A stretch of 22,670 nt of DNA, from NCBI GenBank assembly GCA_020629335.1, contig JAHDDN010000034.1, positions 1 to 22,670 on the forward strand. The letters run 5' to 3'. Both the position numbers and the translations under genes were made by a program. The stretch is from Chitinophagales bacterium. Lineage in GTDB: Bacteria; Bacteroidota; Bacteroidia; Chitinophagales; UBA2359. The notes beneath the pieces were generated by a model. The model did not search any database. It was not told where the DNA came from and was given only the letters and a program-made list of their open reading frames with translations. This document shows, piece after piece, positions 7,258 through 16,690 of the stretch; the stretch's first letter is position 1; every line of letters begins with the position of its first letter.

Positions 7258-8883
7258 ATGAAAGACAATAAAATCCAATGGAACCGTCGCCAATTCCTTG
7301 ATTTTTTAGGAAGAGGCTCTATGATAGCAGCAGCAAGCCCACTTGTAGGAATGAATATCGCTTGTACCACTACTAAAAACCAAGTGTTAGGAGCCTTTCC
7401 CATTAAAGGGGTAGCACCAGACACCAACGATGACATCAGCCTATCGGAAGGCTTAGATTACAAAGTACTAGTCAAATGGGGAGAAGCCATTAACGACAAA
7501 GAAACATTTGGTTTTAATTGCGACTTCACCCAATATATACCTTTAGATGGAAAAAAAGACGAGGGCATCTTATGGGTCAATCACGAATACACCAGCCAGA
7601 CATTTGTTAGTCAAGTAGCTCCTGATACCCCAAAAACCAAAGAACAAGTCATTAAAGAGATGCAATCAGTAGGTGGTAGCCTCATCAGAATCAAAAAAAC
7701 AGACAGTCAATGGAAATTAGTCCCCAATGACGAATACAACCGTCGTTTAGATGGCTTAAGTGAAATTCCAATCATATCAGAACGACCCATCGTAGGATCA
7801 ACTACTGCCATCGGTACTTTCGCCAACTGCTCAGGTGGATTGACTCCTTGGGGAAATATACTCACCTGCGAAGAAAACTATGATATGTTCTATGGAGAAA
7901 GAGATTTCTCTACAGGTGCACCAAGAGCAATCGCCTATAACAGCTACTACAAATGGGAAAACTTCTTCGATCATCCTCCAGAACACTACGGCTGGGTAGT
8001 AGAAGTCAACCCACTCACTGGCGAAGCTAAAAAACTAACAGGATTAGGCCGCTGCGCCCATGAATGTGCTACCGTATTTCAAGCAGCAGACGGCAGATGC
8101 GTCGTCTATACAGGAGATGACGCCAATGATGAATGCTTATATAAATTCATTGCTGATGAAGTAGGAAGCCTCGAAAAAGGCAAATTATACGTTGCTAATA
8201 TAGAATCTGGCAAATGGCTTTCACTCAATTATGATGATCAAGCCATCCTAAGAGAAAAATTCAAAGATCAAACAGAGATTTTAATCAGAGCAAGAGAGGC
8301 GGCCAAATTAGTCGGTGGAACACCTTTAGATCGCCCTGAGGATATAGAAATAGATCCTAACACTAAAGCAGTGATAGTAGCTCTCACAAATAATAAACCC
8401 AAAGGAAGATACTTCGGACACCTACTTAAATTAGTAGAGAAAGACAATGACCCACTATCCATGGAATTTGAATCTTCTACTTTCTTAGCAGGTGGAGAAG
8501 AATTGGGCTTTGCCTGCCCTGATAATTTAGCCTTTGATCCTAAAGGAAACCTCTGGTTTACAACCGATATATCAGGCTCTTCCGTAGGAGTTGACCCATA
8601 CATTCCATTTGGTAATAATAGCTTATTTGTGGTTCCTTCTAAAGGAAAAAATGCAGGTCTACCTATTAGGGTGGCAACCGCTCCTGTTGATGCAGAATTT
8701 ACAGGCCCCTGCTTCTCCCCTGATGGAAAAACATTATTCCTTTCTATCCAACACCCAGGTGAACAATCAACGGGATTGGATAACTTGACTAGTCATTGGC
8801 CAGATGGTGGGGATAGTATTCCAGCCCCTTCAGTTGTCGCCATTCAAGGAAAAGCATTGGATGAATTAATGAAATGGGGCTAA
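7258..8883 (+). CDS. PhoX/DUF839-family phosphatase with a Tat signal
   Basis: This 541-residue protein belongs to the PhoX (DUF839) family, exported phosphatases that in characterised members use iron and calcium. The N-terminus reads NRRQFLDFLGRGSMIAAASP (9-28), a twin-arginine signal with a hydrophobic stretch. The following Cys36 (MNIAC) could be a poor lipobox, which would make it a lipoprotein. Family motifs are present: WVNHEYTSQTF (106-116), CSGGLTPWGNILTCEENYD (191-209), GRCAHECATV (264-273), YTGDDANDECLYKF (284-297), RPEDIEID (359-366), CPDNLAFDPKGNLWFTTD (420-437) and TGPCFSPDGKTLFLSIQHP (482-500). The protein would act outside the cytoplasmic membrane, releasing phosphate from organic esters. 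No Pho-box or phosphate-transport genes are seen, so regulation is unknown. Some family members may have other substrates. Confidence 0.88.
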   Translation: MKDNKIQWNRRQFLDFLGRGSMIAAASPLVGMNIACTTTKNQVLGAFPIKGVAPDTNDDISLSEGLDYKVLVKWGEAINDKETFGFNCDFTQYIPLDGKKDEGILWVNHEYTSQTFVSQVAPDTPKTKEQVIKEMQSVGGSLIRIKKTDSQWKLVPNDEYNRRLDGLSEIPIISERPIVGSTTAIGTFANCSGGLTPWGNILTCEENYDMFYGERDFSTGAPRAIAYNSYYKWENFFDHPPEHYGWVVEVNPLTGEAKKLTGLGRCAHECATVFQAADGRCVVYTGDDANDECLYKFIADEVGSLEKGKLYVANIESGKWLSLNYDDQAILREKFKDQTEILIRAREAAKLVGGTPLDRPEDIEIDPNTKAVIVALTNNKPKGRYFGHLLKLVEKDNDPLSMEFESSTFLAGGEELGFACPDNLAFDPKGNLWFTTDISGSSVGVDPYIPFGNNSLFVVPSKGKNAGLPIRVATAPVDAEFTGPCFSPDGKTLFLSIQHPGEQSTGLDNLTSHWPDGGDSIPAPSVVAIQGKALDELMKWG

Positions 8884-8998
8884 TTATTCCTTAATAATGT
8901 ACGATAGTGGAATACATTTTGCAGTCAAATGCTTGCTTAAAGACAATAAAAAAACAATACTTAGTACACGATTCTTTAGTGTTTCTTGTTATTGTATT

Positions 8999-9046
8999 GA
9001 ACTCATTTAAAGTTTTATGATGTAGCTGAAAACTTTAAATGAGTTC
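8999..9046. promoter_or_regulatory. Perfect 18-bp inverted repeat
   Basis: GAACTCATTTAAAGTTTT (8999-9016) is followed by a 12-nt loop and its exact reverse complement (9029-9046). No T-run follows in either direction, so it is not a typical terminator, though it could block read-through from the phosphatase gene. An imperfect hairpin (ACAATAA about 8943-8949 with TTATTGT about 8989-8995) precedes it. Confidence 0.7.
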
Positions 9047-9068
9047 ATTAAGTCGATTGATATGAATT

Positions 9069-9083
9069 AGGGCAATATGCCCT
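9069..9083. promoter_or_regulatory. Operator-like palindrome before the AAA+ gene
   Basis: AGGGCAATATGCCCT is a 6-bp inverted repeat around a 3-nt centre. It lies just upstream of the -7 match at 9093-9100, covering roughly -38 to -24 of the inferred start, where a repressor or activator could act. It is a single site with no known consensus, so it is only a candidate. Confidence 0.4.
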
Positions 9084-9092
9084 TTAGGAGAA

Positions 9093-9100
9093 TAATTTTG
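9093..9100 (+). promoter_or_regulatory. Candidate -7 element of the AAA+ gene
   Basis: TAATTTTG matches TAnnTTTG exactly. Transcription would start near 9107, 13 nt before the GTG at 9120 or 55 nt before the ATG at 9162. Confidence 0.45.
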
Positions 9101-9119
9101 ATAATTAAAATCAATAAAA

Positions 9120-11738
9120 GTGCAGAGAGATAGTTCATTTATTCCACATAAATTCAAGGGAATGAAAGTTTATGGCTCCAGTGAATGGTTAGCTAATAAA
9201 CGCAAAAAGTATAGACGAGTTTATGATAAAACTGAAGCCACTTACGTCTATTGCGAAATTTCCTTTTACAACAAACTATATGATGAGGAAGATTGGAATC
9301 TCAAGCTCAATCTGAAAGCCTTTGCTCTAAGAAGTGACGGGAAGAAAGAGCTGTGTAATATCCCTATTGATAAAGATGTCAGTAAGAACGATCATATTGT
9401 GTACATCCGTGAAGGATGGGGAAATAAAAAGAAAGCCAATTACTGGAAAGAAGGCTCCTATATTTGGGAAGCTTATATTGGTGAAGAACTTATAGGTTTT
9501 ACTAAGTTCCATATTATAGATGGAGGAATTGTCACGGAAGATCACAATCCTTATTACAAGATCGAATCTATTAAGTTATTTGAAAGCTCTGATAAGAGTA
9601 AGCCTTTAGAAGATAGAGTTTACTACAAAACTTTTGATAGCGCTGATTCTCGCTTCGTATTTGTCGAATTTAATTTTCAGAACTTACTCAAAGAAAAGGA
9701 TTGGCATTGTGAACTATTCTTTAATTTCTATAATGATGCTCGACAATTAAAAGGAGAAACGATAGAGCTAAAGCAAATCAAAGCAGGTACAGAGACTTTC
9801 ACCATTACCTCTGGATGGGGTTCGGAAACAAAAGGAACCTGGTTCCATGATAATTATACCGTTGAAATTGTATTTATGGACAAACTAACTGCTATCCTTC
9901 CTTTTGAAATTGGGGATGGATTTGTGGAAGGTATGAATGAAGCCTATTTGCCCGATGCTACTGGTAGTACTGTTGTAAAGCGGACTATAGAGACAGAGCA
10001 ATCCTTTGAGGAAGTCATGAAAGAGCTGGATGCATTGATTGGCTTAGATGGTATCAAAACCAAAATCAAGGAATACGCAGATTATCTCAACTTCTTGAAA
10101 ATTAGAGAAGAGAAAGGATTTGAAGATGGTCAACAAATTGACCTTCATGCGGTATTCACAGGTAATCCAGGAACGGGTAAAACAACCGTTGCTAAATTAT
10201 TAGGAAAGATATATTACAATCTTGGACTTCTCTCTAAAGGACATGTCCATGAAGTGGATAGGGCGGATTTAGTAGGCGAGTATATTGGGCAAACTGCTCC
10301 TAAGGTAAAGGCAGCCATTAAGAAGGCAAGAGGTGGAATCATGTTTATTGATGAAGCTTATAGTTTAGCTCGTTCTAAGGATGATCCTAAGGATTTTGGG
10401 CGTGAGGTCATCGAAATATTGATCAAGGAAATGTCTGATGGTACTGGAGACTTAGCAGTCATTGTAGCAGGTTATCCTGCGGAAATTAAGACTTTTATTG
10501 AGTCTAATCCAGGAATGCATTCTCGTTTCACCCATTGGTTTGAATTCCCTGACTATACTCCACAGGAGTTGGGAGAAATATCTGTCTTTACTGCTGATAG
10601 ACAAAATGTGAGTTTAAGTACTCAGTCTAAGGCATTCCTATATGACAAGATCGTCGAGTCTTACCGTACTCGAAATCGTTTCTTTGGAAATGCCCGATAC
10701 GTTAATCAGTTGATTAAGGAAGCAAAGATCAATTTAGGTATTCGCATTATGAAGGAGGAAAATCCTCGTGCCTTATCCAAGGAGGAGCTTTCGACTTTAC
10801 GAATAGAAGATTTCGAAAAATTATTCGAAAAACGCAAAAAGATTTTGCCAGATATTCCTATTGATGAAGATTCATTAAAAGCTGCATTGACGGAATTGAA
10901 TGATATGATTGGTTTGGCTAGTGTCAAAAAAGATATTGAAGAACTGGTCAACTTGGTTCGTTTCTATAAAGAAGAAAAAGAAGAGGTGTTGAATCGCTTT
11001 TCTCTTCATACAGTATTCATCGGTCATCCAGGAACGGGTAAAACAACAGTCGCTCGTATTATCGCCAAAATATACAAGTCCTTAGGTGTACTTGAAAGAG
11101 GCCATTTGGTCGAAGTGGATCGTCAGAGTTTAGTGGCTGGTTATATTGGTCAAACGGCTATGAAAACGGCTGAAAAGATAGATGAGTCAATTGGTGGCGT
11201 CTTATTTATTGATGAAGCTTATGCACTTTCTCAAAGAGGCAGCAATGATTTTGGACAGGAGGCAATAGAAACACTACTCAAGCGAATGGAAGATCAAAAA
11301 GGAGAGTTTGCGGTCATCGTAGCAGGTTATCCTAAGAATATGAAAACCTTCTTGGATTCTAATCCTGGGCTGAAGTCTCGATTTGATCGAGTATTGACCT
11401 TTGAAGAATTCAATGTGGAGGAGTTGATGGAGATTACGGTGGCCATGTTTAAAGAGCATAAACTCAAGGTTCAAGCAAAAGCAATCAAGCAATTAAGAGA
11501 ATATTTCACCTACCTCCACAATGTTCGAAATGAATATTTTGGTAATGGTCGTGTGGTAAGACAAACGATTTCTGAGGTGATTAAATTACATAATTTGAGA
11601 ATCGCTAAGATCGCTCAAAAAGATCGAACCCCTAAAGTTAGAAATACTATTACTTTTGATGATGTCAAAGATTTTAATGAAAGTCGAGATGTCCAATTTG
11701 GTAGTGGTAATATTGGCTTTAGTGTTGGGGGAGGATAA
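9120..11738 (+). CDS. Double CbbX/SpoVK-type AAA+ ATPase with duplicated beta-rich N-terminal domain
   Basis: This 872-residue, probably cytoplasmic protein is built from two duplications. Residues about 15-137 and 149-269 are related beta-rich domains; compare MKVYGSS with IKLFESS, and EDWNLKLNLKAF with KDWHCELFFNFY. Then come two AAA+ modules of the CbbX/SpoVK/EccA type. Module 1 has Walker A GNPGTGKTT (348-356), Walker B IMFIDEA (407-413) and arginine-finger region SNPGMHSRF (462-470). Module 2 has GHPGTGKTT (635-643), VLFIDEA (694-700) and SNPGLKSRF (747-755). All key ATPase residues are intact in both. Related proteins remodel protein complexes, but no client is encoded nearby. The GTG at 9120 is the longest start; ATG at 9162, preceded by AAGGGA, is an in-frame alternative at residue 15. 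A structured repeat begins at the base after the stop. Confidence 0.85.
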   Translation: MQRDSSFIPHKFKGMKVYGSSEWLANKRKKYRRVYDKTEATYVYCEISFYNKLYDEEDWNLKLNLKAFALRSDGKKELCNIPIDKDVSKNDHIVYIREGWGNKKKANYWKEGSYIWEAYIGEELIGFTKFHIIDGGIVTEDHNPYYKIESIKLFESSDKSKPLEDRVYYKTFDSADSRFVFVEFNFQNLLKEKDWHCELFFNFYNDARQLKGETIELKQIKAGTETFTITSGWGSETKGTWFHDNYTVEIVFMDKLTAILPFEIGDGFVEGMNEAYLPDATGSTVVKRTIETEQSFEEVMKELDALIGLDGIKTKIKEYADYLNFLKIREEKGFEDGQQIDLHAVFTGNPGTGKTTVAKLLGKIYYNLGLLSKGHVHEVDRADLVGEYIGQTAPKVKAAIKKARGGIMFIDEAYSLARSKDDPKDFGREVIEILIKEMSDGTGDLAVIVAGYPAEIKTFIESNPGMHSRFTHWFEFPDYTPQELGEISVFTADRQNVSLSTQSKAFLYDKIVESYRTRNRFFGNARYVNQLIKEAKINLGIRIMKEENPRALSKEELSTLRIEDFEKLFEKRKKILPDIPIDEDSLKAALTELNDMIGLASVKKDIEELVNLVRFYKEEKEEVLNRFSLHTVFIGHPGTGKTTVARIIAKIYKSLGVLERGHLVEVDRQSLVAGYIGQTAMKTAEKIDESIGGVLFIDEAYALSQRGSNDFGQEAIETLLKRMEDQKGEFAVIVAGYPKNMKTFLDSNPGLKSRFDRVLTFEEFNVEELMEITVAMFKEHKLKVQAKAIKQLREYFTYLHNVRNEYFGNGRVVRQTISEVIKLHNLRIAKIAQKDRTPKVRNTITFDDVKDFNESRDVQFGSGNIGFSVGGG

Positions 11739-11961
11739 TGGCTTAGGGATGGAAGCGGTATGTGGCGGCCATGTGGTGGCTTACGGAACTTAGCTGGACG
11801 TAGGCTGGCCTGAAAGGCAGACAAGTACAGCTTAGTGAAGTAGACAGCACATAGCCACATAATAGCGTACAGCCCGACCCATTCTATTTTTTGCCTTCGT
11901 TGGGCCGACACATAGGTACGGCCCCTACGGACGAAGGCAAAAATTAGAATGGGGAAGCCCC
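11739..11961 (-). repeat. Structured intergenic repeat, copy B
   Basis: This is the reverse-oriented copy. On the plus strand it starts TGGCTTAGGGATGG and ends GGGGAAGCCCC, so GGCTT and AAGCC at the two ends pair. A 23-nt stem joins 11878-11900 to 11931-11953 with one mismatch. Its base sequence differs from copies A and E, but the pairing is kept. It starts directly after the stop of the AAA+ gene and ends 5 nt before the stop of the convergent kinase gene, filling the gap between them. Confidence 0.9.
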
Positions 11962-11966
11962 AAATA

Positions 11967-14237
11967 TTATTTATTTTCGTTTAGAACAGAGTTGCCGTTG
12001 ACATGTTTTAGTGAAACGCCATTCGTTTTTTTCTGTGAAATAGGGAGGGTAAAATAGAAATTTGTACCTATCCCTTTTTTAGATTTTGCCCATATTCTGC
12101 CGCCATGATGATGTATAATTTTCCTAACTATGGCCAAGCCTATCCCACTGCCATCAGAACGATATTTATTGTTAAATCGCTTGAAAGCTAAGAAGATATT
12201 TTCGAGGTGTTGACTGTCTATTCCTTCTCCATTATCTTTGACTTCTATCATCCAAAAGCCCTCTTTTTGGATCGCATTAATATCTATTACTATGGATTCT
12301 GATTCCTTACGGTAACGCATGGAATTACTCAGTAAGTTTTGGAATACCTGCATCATGAAAGTAAACTTCCCTTTTACTTTTGGCAATTCAACGCAATTGA
12401 TCTTGGCTTTTGATTCTTCTACTAATACTCGAAGGTTGTGCTTGGCGCCTATCAAGGCATCGTTTAGATCAATTTCCTCAAATAACTGCCTTTCTACATT
12501 AACATCAAAGCTAGCGAAGTGAAGCAGGTCATCAATGATGCGCCCCATTCGCTTAGTTCCTTCGAGCGTATAAGTCATATACTGCTCTCCTTCCTGATCT
12601 AGTTCTTTGTTTAGATAATTCTGCTTTAGCAGGTTGACGTAGCTATTGACCATTCGCAAAGGTTCTTTGAGATCATGGGAAACGGTACGAGCATAGTGGG
12701 AAAGTGCATTATTGGACTCTAACAACTTTTTAGCTTGAATCTCTAATTTTTGTTTGTGCTGTGCTAATTCCATTTTTTGTTGGTGCAACACATCGGTTTG
12801 TTCTTCTAATTGTTGTTTTTGCGATTCTAATAAGGCTTTTTGTTGTTCTAAAGTTAGTTGATGCGTTTCTAATTGACTCTTTTGGTGAATCAAAATATCC
12901 TTTTGTTTACTTAATTGAGAATTGGATTTCAAGAGTAAGCTGCCATTTTTTTCTAAATCTAAATTTTTAATAGATAGTTCACGGGCTTGATCTTCTAATA
13001 ACTTCTTTTGATTTTCAAGTATCGAATTGGCTTTTTCTAATTCCAATGTTTTTTCTTCTACATTTCCTTTTTCTGCGATCAATTTTTCCTGAAAATCAGA
13101 AACAGATTCTGTCATTGTATTAAAGGATTGTGCTAGTTGGCCTAACTCGTCTTGGCTTTCTACTTCTATAACCACATCAAGGTCGCCTTCTTGCACTTTT
13201 GTGGTGGCATCTAATAAATTATTAATGGGCCTTGTGACCCCTTCAGCCACTTTGGTGCCAATATAGACACAGAAACAGATGATGCAGAGTATCGTCCCAA
13301 TCATAAATAAGAAAGTACCTTTTTTAGACTCTCCAAATTGATTTTGCAGTTGTGACATACGCTCTACAATAGGCTTCATATATACCTTCTCTGGAGTCTC
13401 CATCACGGTTGTCCATCCAAAAGAATTCTTATGAAATGAAAACAGTTTATCGTCCATATAATAACCCGAACGATTTTCTTTGATTCGTTTTTTATCTTGA
13501 GAGCTGAGTCGATTATAAGGTTCTTCATTGATGTTTTCTAAACCTACGCCAACCAAGGTTTCGTTTTTATCATTAAGTACGTACATCTTCCCCCACTCCT
13601 TAGGATCAATATCAATTGTTTTTTCTTTAAGAAATTCTAAGTCATATCTAATTCCTATGTCTCCTAAAATTTCGCCTTGATCATTTCTTACGGGTGTATA
13701 AATGTTGATATACTTAGCTTGAGATATTATATCCACCACTGGGCTACTAATGTATATCTCTTTCCAATCTGATTTTGCGTATAAGGATTCTTTATTCAGA
13801 AAGCCTTTTTCGATCTCGTAATAGTTTTTAGTTTGGCAGTGTGTATATAATGCTACATTTGATTTAGAGATTAATTTGAACTCCTTGAGGTAAGGATGAT
13901 CCGATTCTACTAAGTTGATCAACTTGGGCAGTTGTCTTAAATCATAATTTTTAATTGCTGGATGAGAAGATAAGAATTGAAGATCACTAATAACACTCTC
14001 TACTTTTGCATTAATTTTATCTGAAGCAGTACGGGTAAACAATTCATGCTTAAATTTCTTGTCTGCCATTATACTTTGATAATCATGCCCTTTTACATCA
14101 TCTCTCGTACTATTCATGTTTTTATTCACAATGAACGAGATCAAGAGCGCAGCTAAAATCAATGCCATTAAAGTAATTGCTAAGAGTGGCGCTAAATACT
14201 TCTTATAAATTGTTTTCAAAAAAGACAACTCAAACAT
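11967..14237 (-). CDS. Membrane sensor histidine kinase (dCache-like sensor, HAMP, long coiled coil)
   Basis: This 756-residue sensor kinase has a membrane helix at about 16-37, an extracytoplasmic sensor region (about 38-306) that looks like a double-Cache fold, and a second helix at about 307-328. A HAMP domain follows (329-383, GDLDVVIEVESQDELGQLAQ), then a coiled coil (about 384-510) with Leu/Gln/Lys heptads. The kinase core has HisKA with the phospho-accepting His521 in SHDLKEPLR, N-box NLLSNSMRYR (634-643), G1 DNGEG (668-672) and G2 GSGIGLA (696-702). All catalytic motifs are intact. The Cache-type region suggests a small-molecule ligand, but which one is not visible. No receiver domain or response-regulator gene lies in the window. 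It is a close paralogue of the kinase at 14385-16559 and probably arose by tandem duplication. The polar C-terminal tail (about 735-756) is extra relative to that paralogue. Confidence 0.92.
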   Translation of the reverse strand: MFELSFLKTIYKKYLAPLLAITLMALILAALLISFIVNKNMNSTRDDVKGHDYQSIMADKKFKHELFTRTASDKINAKVESVISDLQFLSSHPAIKNYDLRQLPKLINLVESDHPYLKEFKLISKSNVALYTHCQTKNYYEIEKGFLNKESLYAKSDWKEIYISSPVVDIISQAKYINIYTPVRNDQGEILGDIGIRYDLEFLKEKTIDIDPKEWGKMYVLNDKNETLVGVGLENINEEPYNRLSSQDKKRIKENRSGYYMDDKLFSFHKNSFGWTTVMETPEKVYMKPIVERMSQLQNQFGESKKGTFLFMIGTILCIICFCVYIGTKVAEGVTRPINNLLDATTKVQEGDLDVVIEVESQDELGQLAQSFNTMTESVSDFQEKLIAEKGNVEEKTLELEKANSILENQKKLLEDQARELSIKNLDLEKNGSLLLKSNSQLSKQKDILIHQKSQLETHQLTLEQQKALLESQKQQLEEQTDVLHQQKMELAQHKQKLEIQAKKLLESNNALSHYARTVSHDLKEPLRMVNSYVNLLKQNYLNKELDQEGEQYMTYTLEGTKRMGRIIDDLLHFASFDVNVERQLFEEIDLNDALIGAKHNLRVLVEESKAKINCVELPKVKGKFTFMMQVFQNLLSNSMRYRKESESIVIDINAIQKEGFWMIEVKDNGEGIDSQHLENIFLAFKRFNNKYRSDGSGIGLAIVRKIIHHHGGRIWAKSKKGIGTNFYFTLPISQKKTNGVSLKHVNGNSVLNENK

Positions 14238-14248
14238 AGGATAGATTA

Positions 14249-14295
14249 TTAAAGGTGTATGTTTACTTAGTATCTATTTGAGAATACACACCTTA
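14249..14295. promoter_or_regulatory. Imperfect inverted repeat between the two kinase genes
   Basis: TTAAAGGTGTATG (14249-14261) pairs imperfectly with ATACACACCTTAA (14284-14296). It lies 11 nt upstream of the downstream kinase's start and about 90 nt past the upstream kinase's stop. It could be an operator or a weak terminator of the first gene. Confidence 0.4.
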
Positions 14296-14384
14296 AAAAA
14301 TCCATCAACATCTATACCATAAGCCATATTACAGTAAAATACACATTTACTTTTTACGCCATTTTCCATATTAAACAACAATGC

Positions 14385-16559
14385 TTAACTGATCACTTCA
14401 TTTATTTTAGGAAGGGTAAAGAAGATACTTGTTCCTACTCCCTTTTCAGACTTTGCCCATATTTCTCCTCCATGATGACGAACTATTTTTCGGACAATAG
14501 CCAATCCAATGCCACTTCCATCAGAGCGATAACGATTATTAAATCGCTTGAATGCTAAGAATATCTTCTCTAAATTTCGCTCTTCAATACCTTCCCCATT
14601 ATCTTTCACTTCAAACTCCCAAAAATCTTCTTTCGAAATCACATTAATATTAATCGTTAGCGCCTCTTCATTTTTTCTATAGCGCATGGCATTACTCAGT
14701 AAATTTTGAAATACCTGCATCATAAACGAAAACTTACCATTCACAGTGGGTAATGGCTGAGTGATAATAGTCGCATTTGACTCTTCCATTAATATTTTCA
14801 GATTAAATTTTGCCGCAATGAAAGCATCTTCTAAATCAACAGCCTCAAAATTATGTCGCTCTACATTAGTATCAAATCTCGCAAAAGTGAGTAAGTCATC
14901 TATAATAATACTCATGCGTTTGGAACCATCAGCGATAAAACCCATATACTGCTTTCCTTCTTCATCTAACGGTTTGCCTACATAATTTTCATTCAGTAAA
15001 TGAACATAACTACTCACCATACGCAAAGGCTCTTTCAAATCATGAGAAACTGTTCGAGCATATTGCTCAAGAGAGGCATTAGACTCCAATAATTTTTCAG
15101 CCTGAACCTCCAGTGTTCTTTGACTCTGACTCAACTCCTTTTTCTGTTCTTCTAATTCCTTCTTTTGAGTCTCTAAGGCCCTCTTTTGATCTTCTAATAA
15201 CTGCTTTTGAGTCTCTAATTGCGTTTTTTGAGTCTCTAAAGTTACTTGATGGGTTTCTAATTGCGACTTCTGAACACTTAGTTCCTTATTAGTTTTCTCT
15301 AAACGAATAGCACTCTCCTCCAAAGCAGTATTCTTTTTCCTCAACTCAATCTTCTGGTCTTCCAGTTTTTTAGTCTTATCCTCTACATTACCCTTTTCAG
15401 CCATCAATTTACCCTGAAAATCTGCCACCGCATCCGTCATACTATTAAATGAAGAAGCTAACTGCCCTATCTCATCTTTACTTTCTACTTCAATAACCAC
15501 ATCCAAATCACCTTCCTCCACCTTCTTTGTAGCATCAATTAAATTAAGAATAGGTCTTGTCACCCCTTTGGCCACCTTGGTTCCAATCAAAATACAAAGC
15601 CCAATAATACCCAAAATAACAAAAATAGTAAACAGCACTATCCCCCTTTTCGAATCACCAAACTCATTCTCTAATAATGAAGTACGCTCGTTTACTTGCC
15701 TACGATACAGTTTTTGAGGGGTTTTTATCACAGTCTTCCACCCCAGAGAATTTACTTGAAATGTAAATAAGTCCTCTTCCAAATATTGTCCTTTGCTATC
15801 TTTCTGAATATATGTTTGATATTGGGGTTTTAATTGCTTAAAAACATCTTTGGTGCCTTCCTGTATACCTGCTCCAACTAATAACTTATTATTTTCATTT
15901 AACACATAAACCTCCCCCCATTCATCAGGATTAATTATCTCAATATACTCTGCAAGAAATTCTAAATTATAACTCAATATCATTCCCCCACTTAATATTC
16001 CTCTCTTATCTTTAATCGCTACATAAACATTGATATACCGACCAAAAGAAGTCGTATCAATCTTAGGATCAGAAAAATATAGCTCCTTAAAGGCAAAGTC
16101 TTTATTCAATCTCGAAAACTCAAACGATTTATTGACTAAGACATCTGAAAAGTCAGACTTATAACTTGAATACAAAGTTTGACCATTCTCATTGATCAAC
16201 CTAAACTCTTTCAAATGTATTTTGGAATCAAAACCTGCAAGGACTTCAGGAATTTTTCGAATTTTAAAATCTACAATATAAGGATGAGCAGCTAAATTTC
16301 TAATATCCGAAATAATACTATTAACTCGAATGTCTATTTTTTCGGAAGCATTTACAACATATAAGTGCTGCTTAAATTTTTGATCCGCTATAATTTGCTT
16401 AGAATCTACCCCCTGTAAATCATCTCTCGTTCTATCTATATTGGCATCAACAATCACAAAAATCAATATCGTTGCCAATATTAAGGCCATCAAACTAATA
16501 GCCAATAATGGAAACAAGTATTTGCTATAAAGACTTTTTAAAAACGATAGTTCAAACAT
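14385..16559 (-). CDS. Membrane sensor histidine kinase, paralogue of its neighbour
   Basis: This 724-residue kinase has the same layout as the gene 147 nt downstream: helix at about 16-37, extracytoplasmic Cache-like region (about 38-305), helix at about 307-328, HAMP (330-383), then a coiled coil to about 495. The coiled coil is more regular here: between about 430 and 480 the seven-residue pattern LETQKxQ / LEDQKxx / LEEQKKE repeats about seven times in register. HisKA carries His506 in SHDLKEPLRMV. N-box is NLLSNAMRYR (619-628), G1 DNGEG (653-657), G2 GSGIGLA (681-687). The sensor regions of the two kinases differ far more than HAMP and kinase core, which fits duplication followed by change of ligand. 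They could be co-transcribed and might form heterodimers, but neither is shown. No cognate response regulator is nearby. Confidence 0.92.
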   Translation of the reverse strand: MFELSFLKSLYSKYLFPLLAISLMALILATILIFVIVDANIDRTRDDLQGVDSKQIIADQKFKQHLYVVNASEKIDIRVNSIISDIRNLAAHPYIVDFKIRKIPEVLAGFDSKIHLKEFRLINENGQTLYSSYKSDFSDVLVNKSFEFSRLNKDFAFKELYFSDPKIDTTSFGRYINVYVAIKDKRGILSGGMILSYNLEFLAEYIEIINPDEWGEVYVLNENNKLLVGAGIQEGTKDVFKQLKPQYQTYIQKDSKGQYLEEDLFTFQVNSLGWKTVIKTPQKLYRRQVNERTSLLENEFGDSKRGIVLFTIFVILGIIGLCILIGTKVAKGVTRPILNLIDATKKVEEGDLDVVIEVESKDEIGQLASSFNSMTDAVADFQGKLMAEKGNVEDKTKKLEDQKIELRKKNTALEESAIRLEKTNKELSVQKSQLETHQVTLETQKTQLETQKQLLEDQKRALETQKKELEEQKKELSQSQRTLEVQAEKLLESNASLEQYARTVSHDLKEPLRMVSSYVHLLNENYVGKPLDEEGKQYMGFIADGSKRMSIIIDDLLTFARFDTNVERHNFEAVDLEDAFIAAKFNLKILMEESNATIITQPLPTVNGKFSFMMQVFQNLLSNAMRYRKNEEALTININVISKEDFWEFEVKDNGEGIEERNLEKIFLAFKRFNNRYRSDGSGIGLAIVRKIVRHHGGEIWAKSEKGVGTSIFFTLPKINEVIS

Positions 16560-16690
16560 AAAAGTAGAGGGGTTTATTTAAATTACGCCAGAAACAACTA
16601 TACTTTTGAGTTCAATTTTCATGCCATACACCACTAATAAACAATGAAATATACAACAAATATATCTATCAAAAAGCATACTCATTGCTT

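Noticed and set aside
9120..11738. RuBisCO activase (CbbX) as the function of the AAA+ protein
   Set aside because: The ATPase resembles CbbX only at family level; no RuBisCO or Calvin-cycle genes are present, and the N-terminal half is different.
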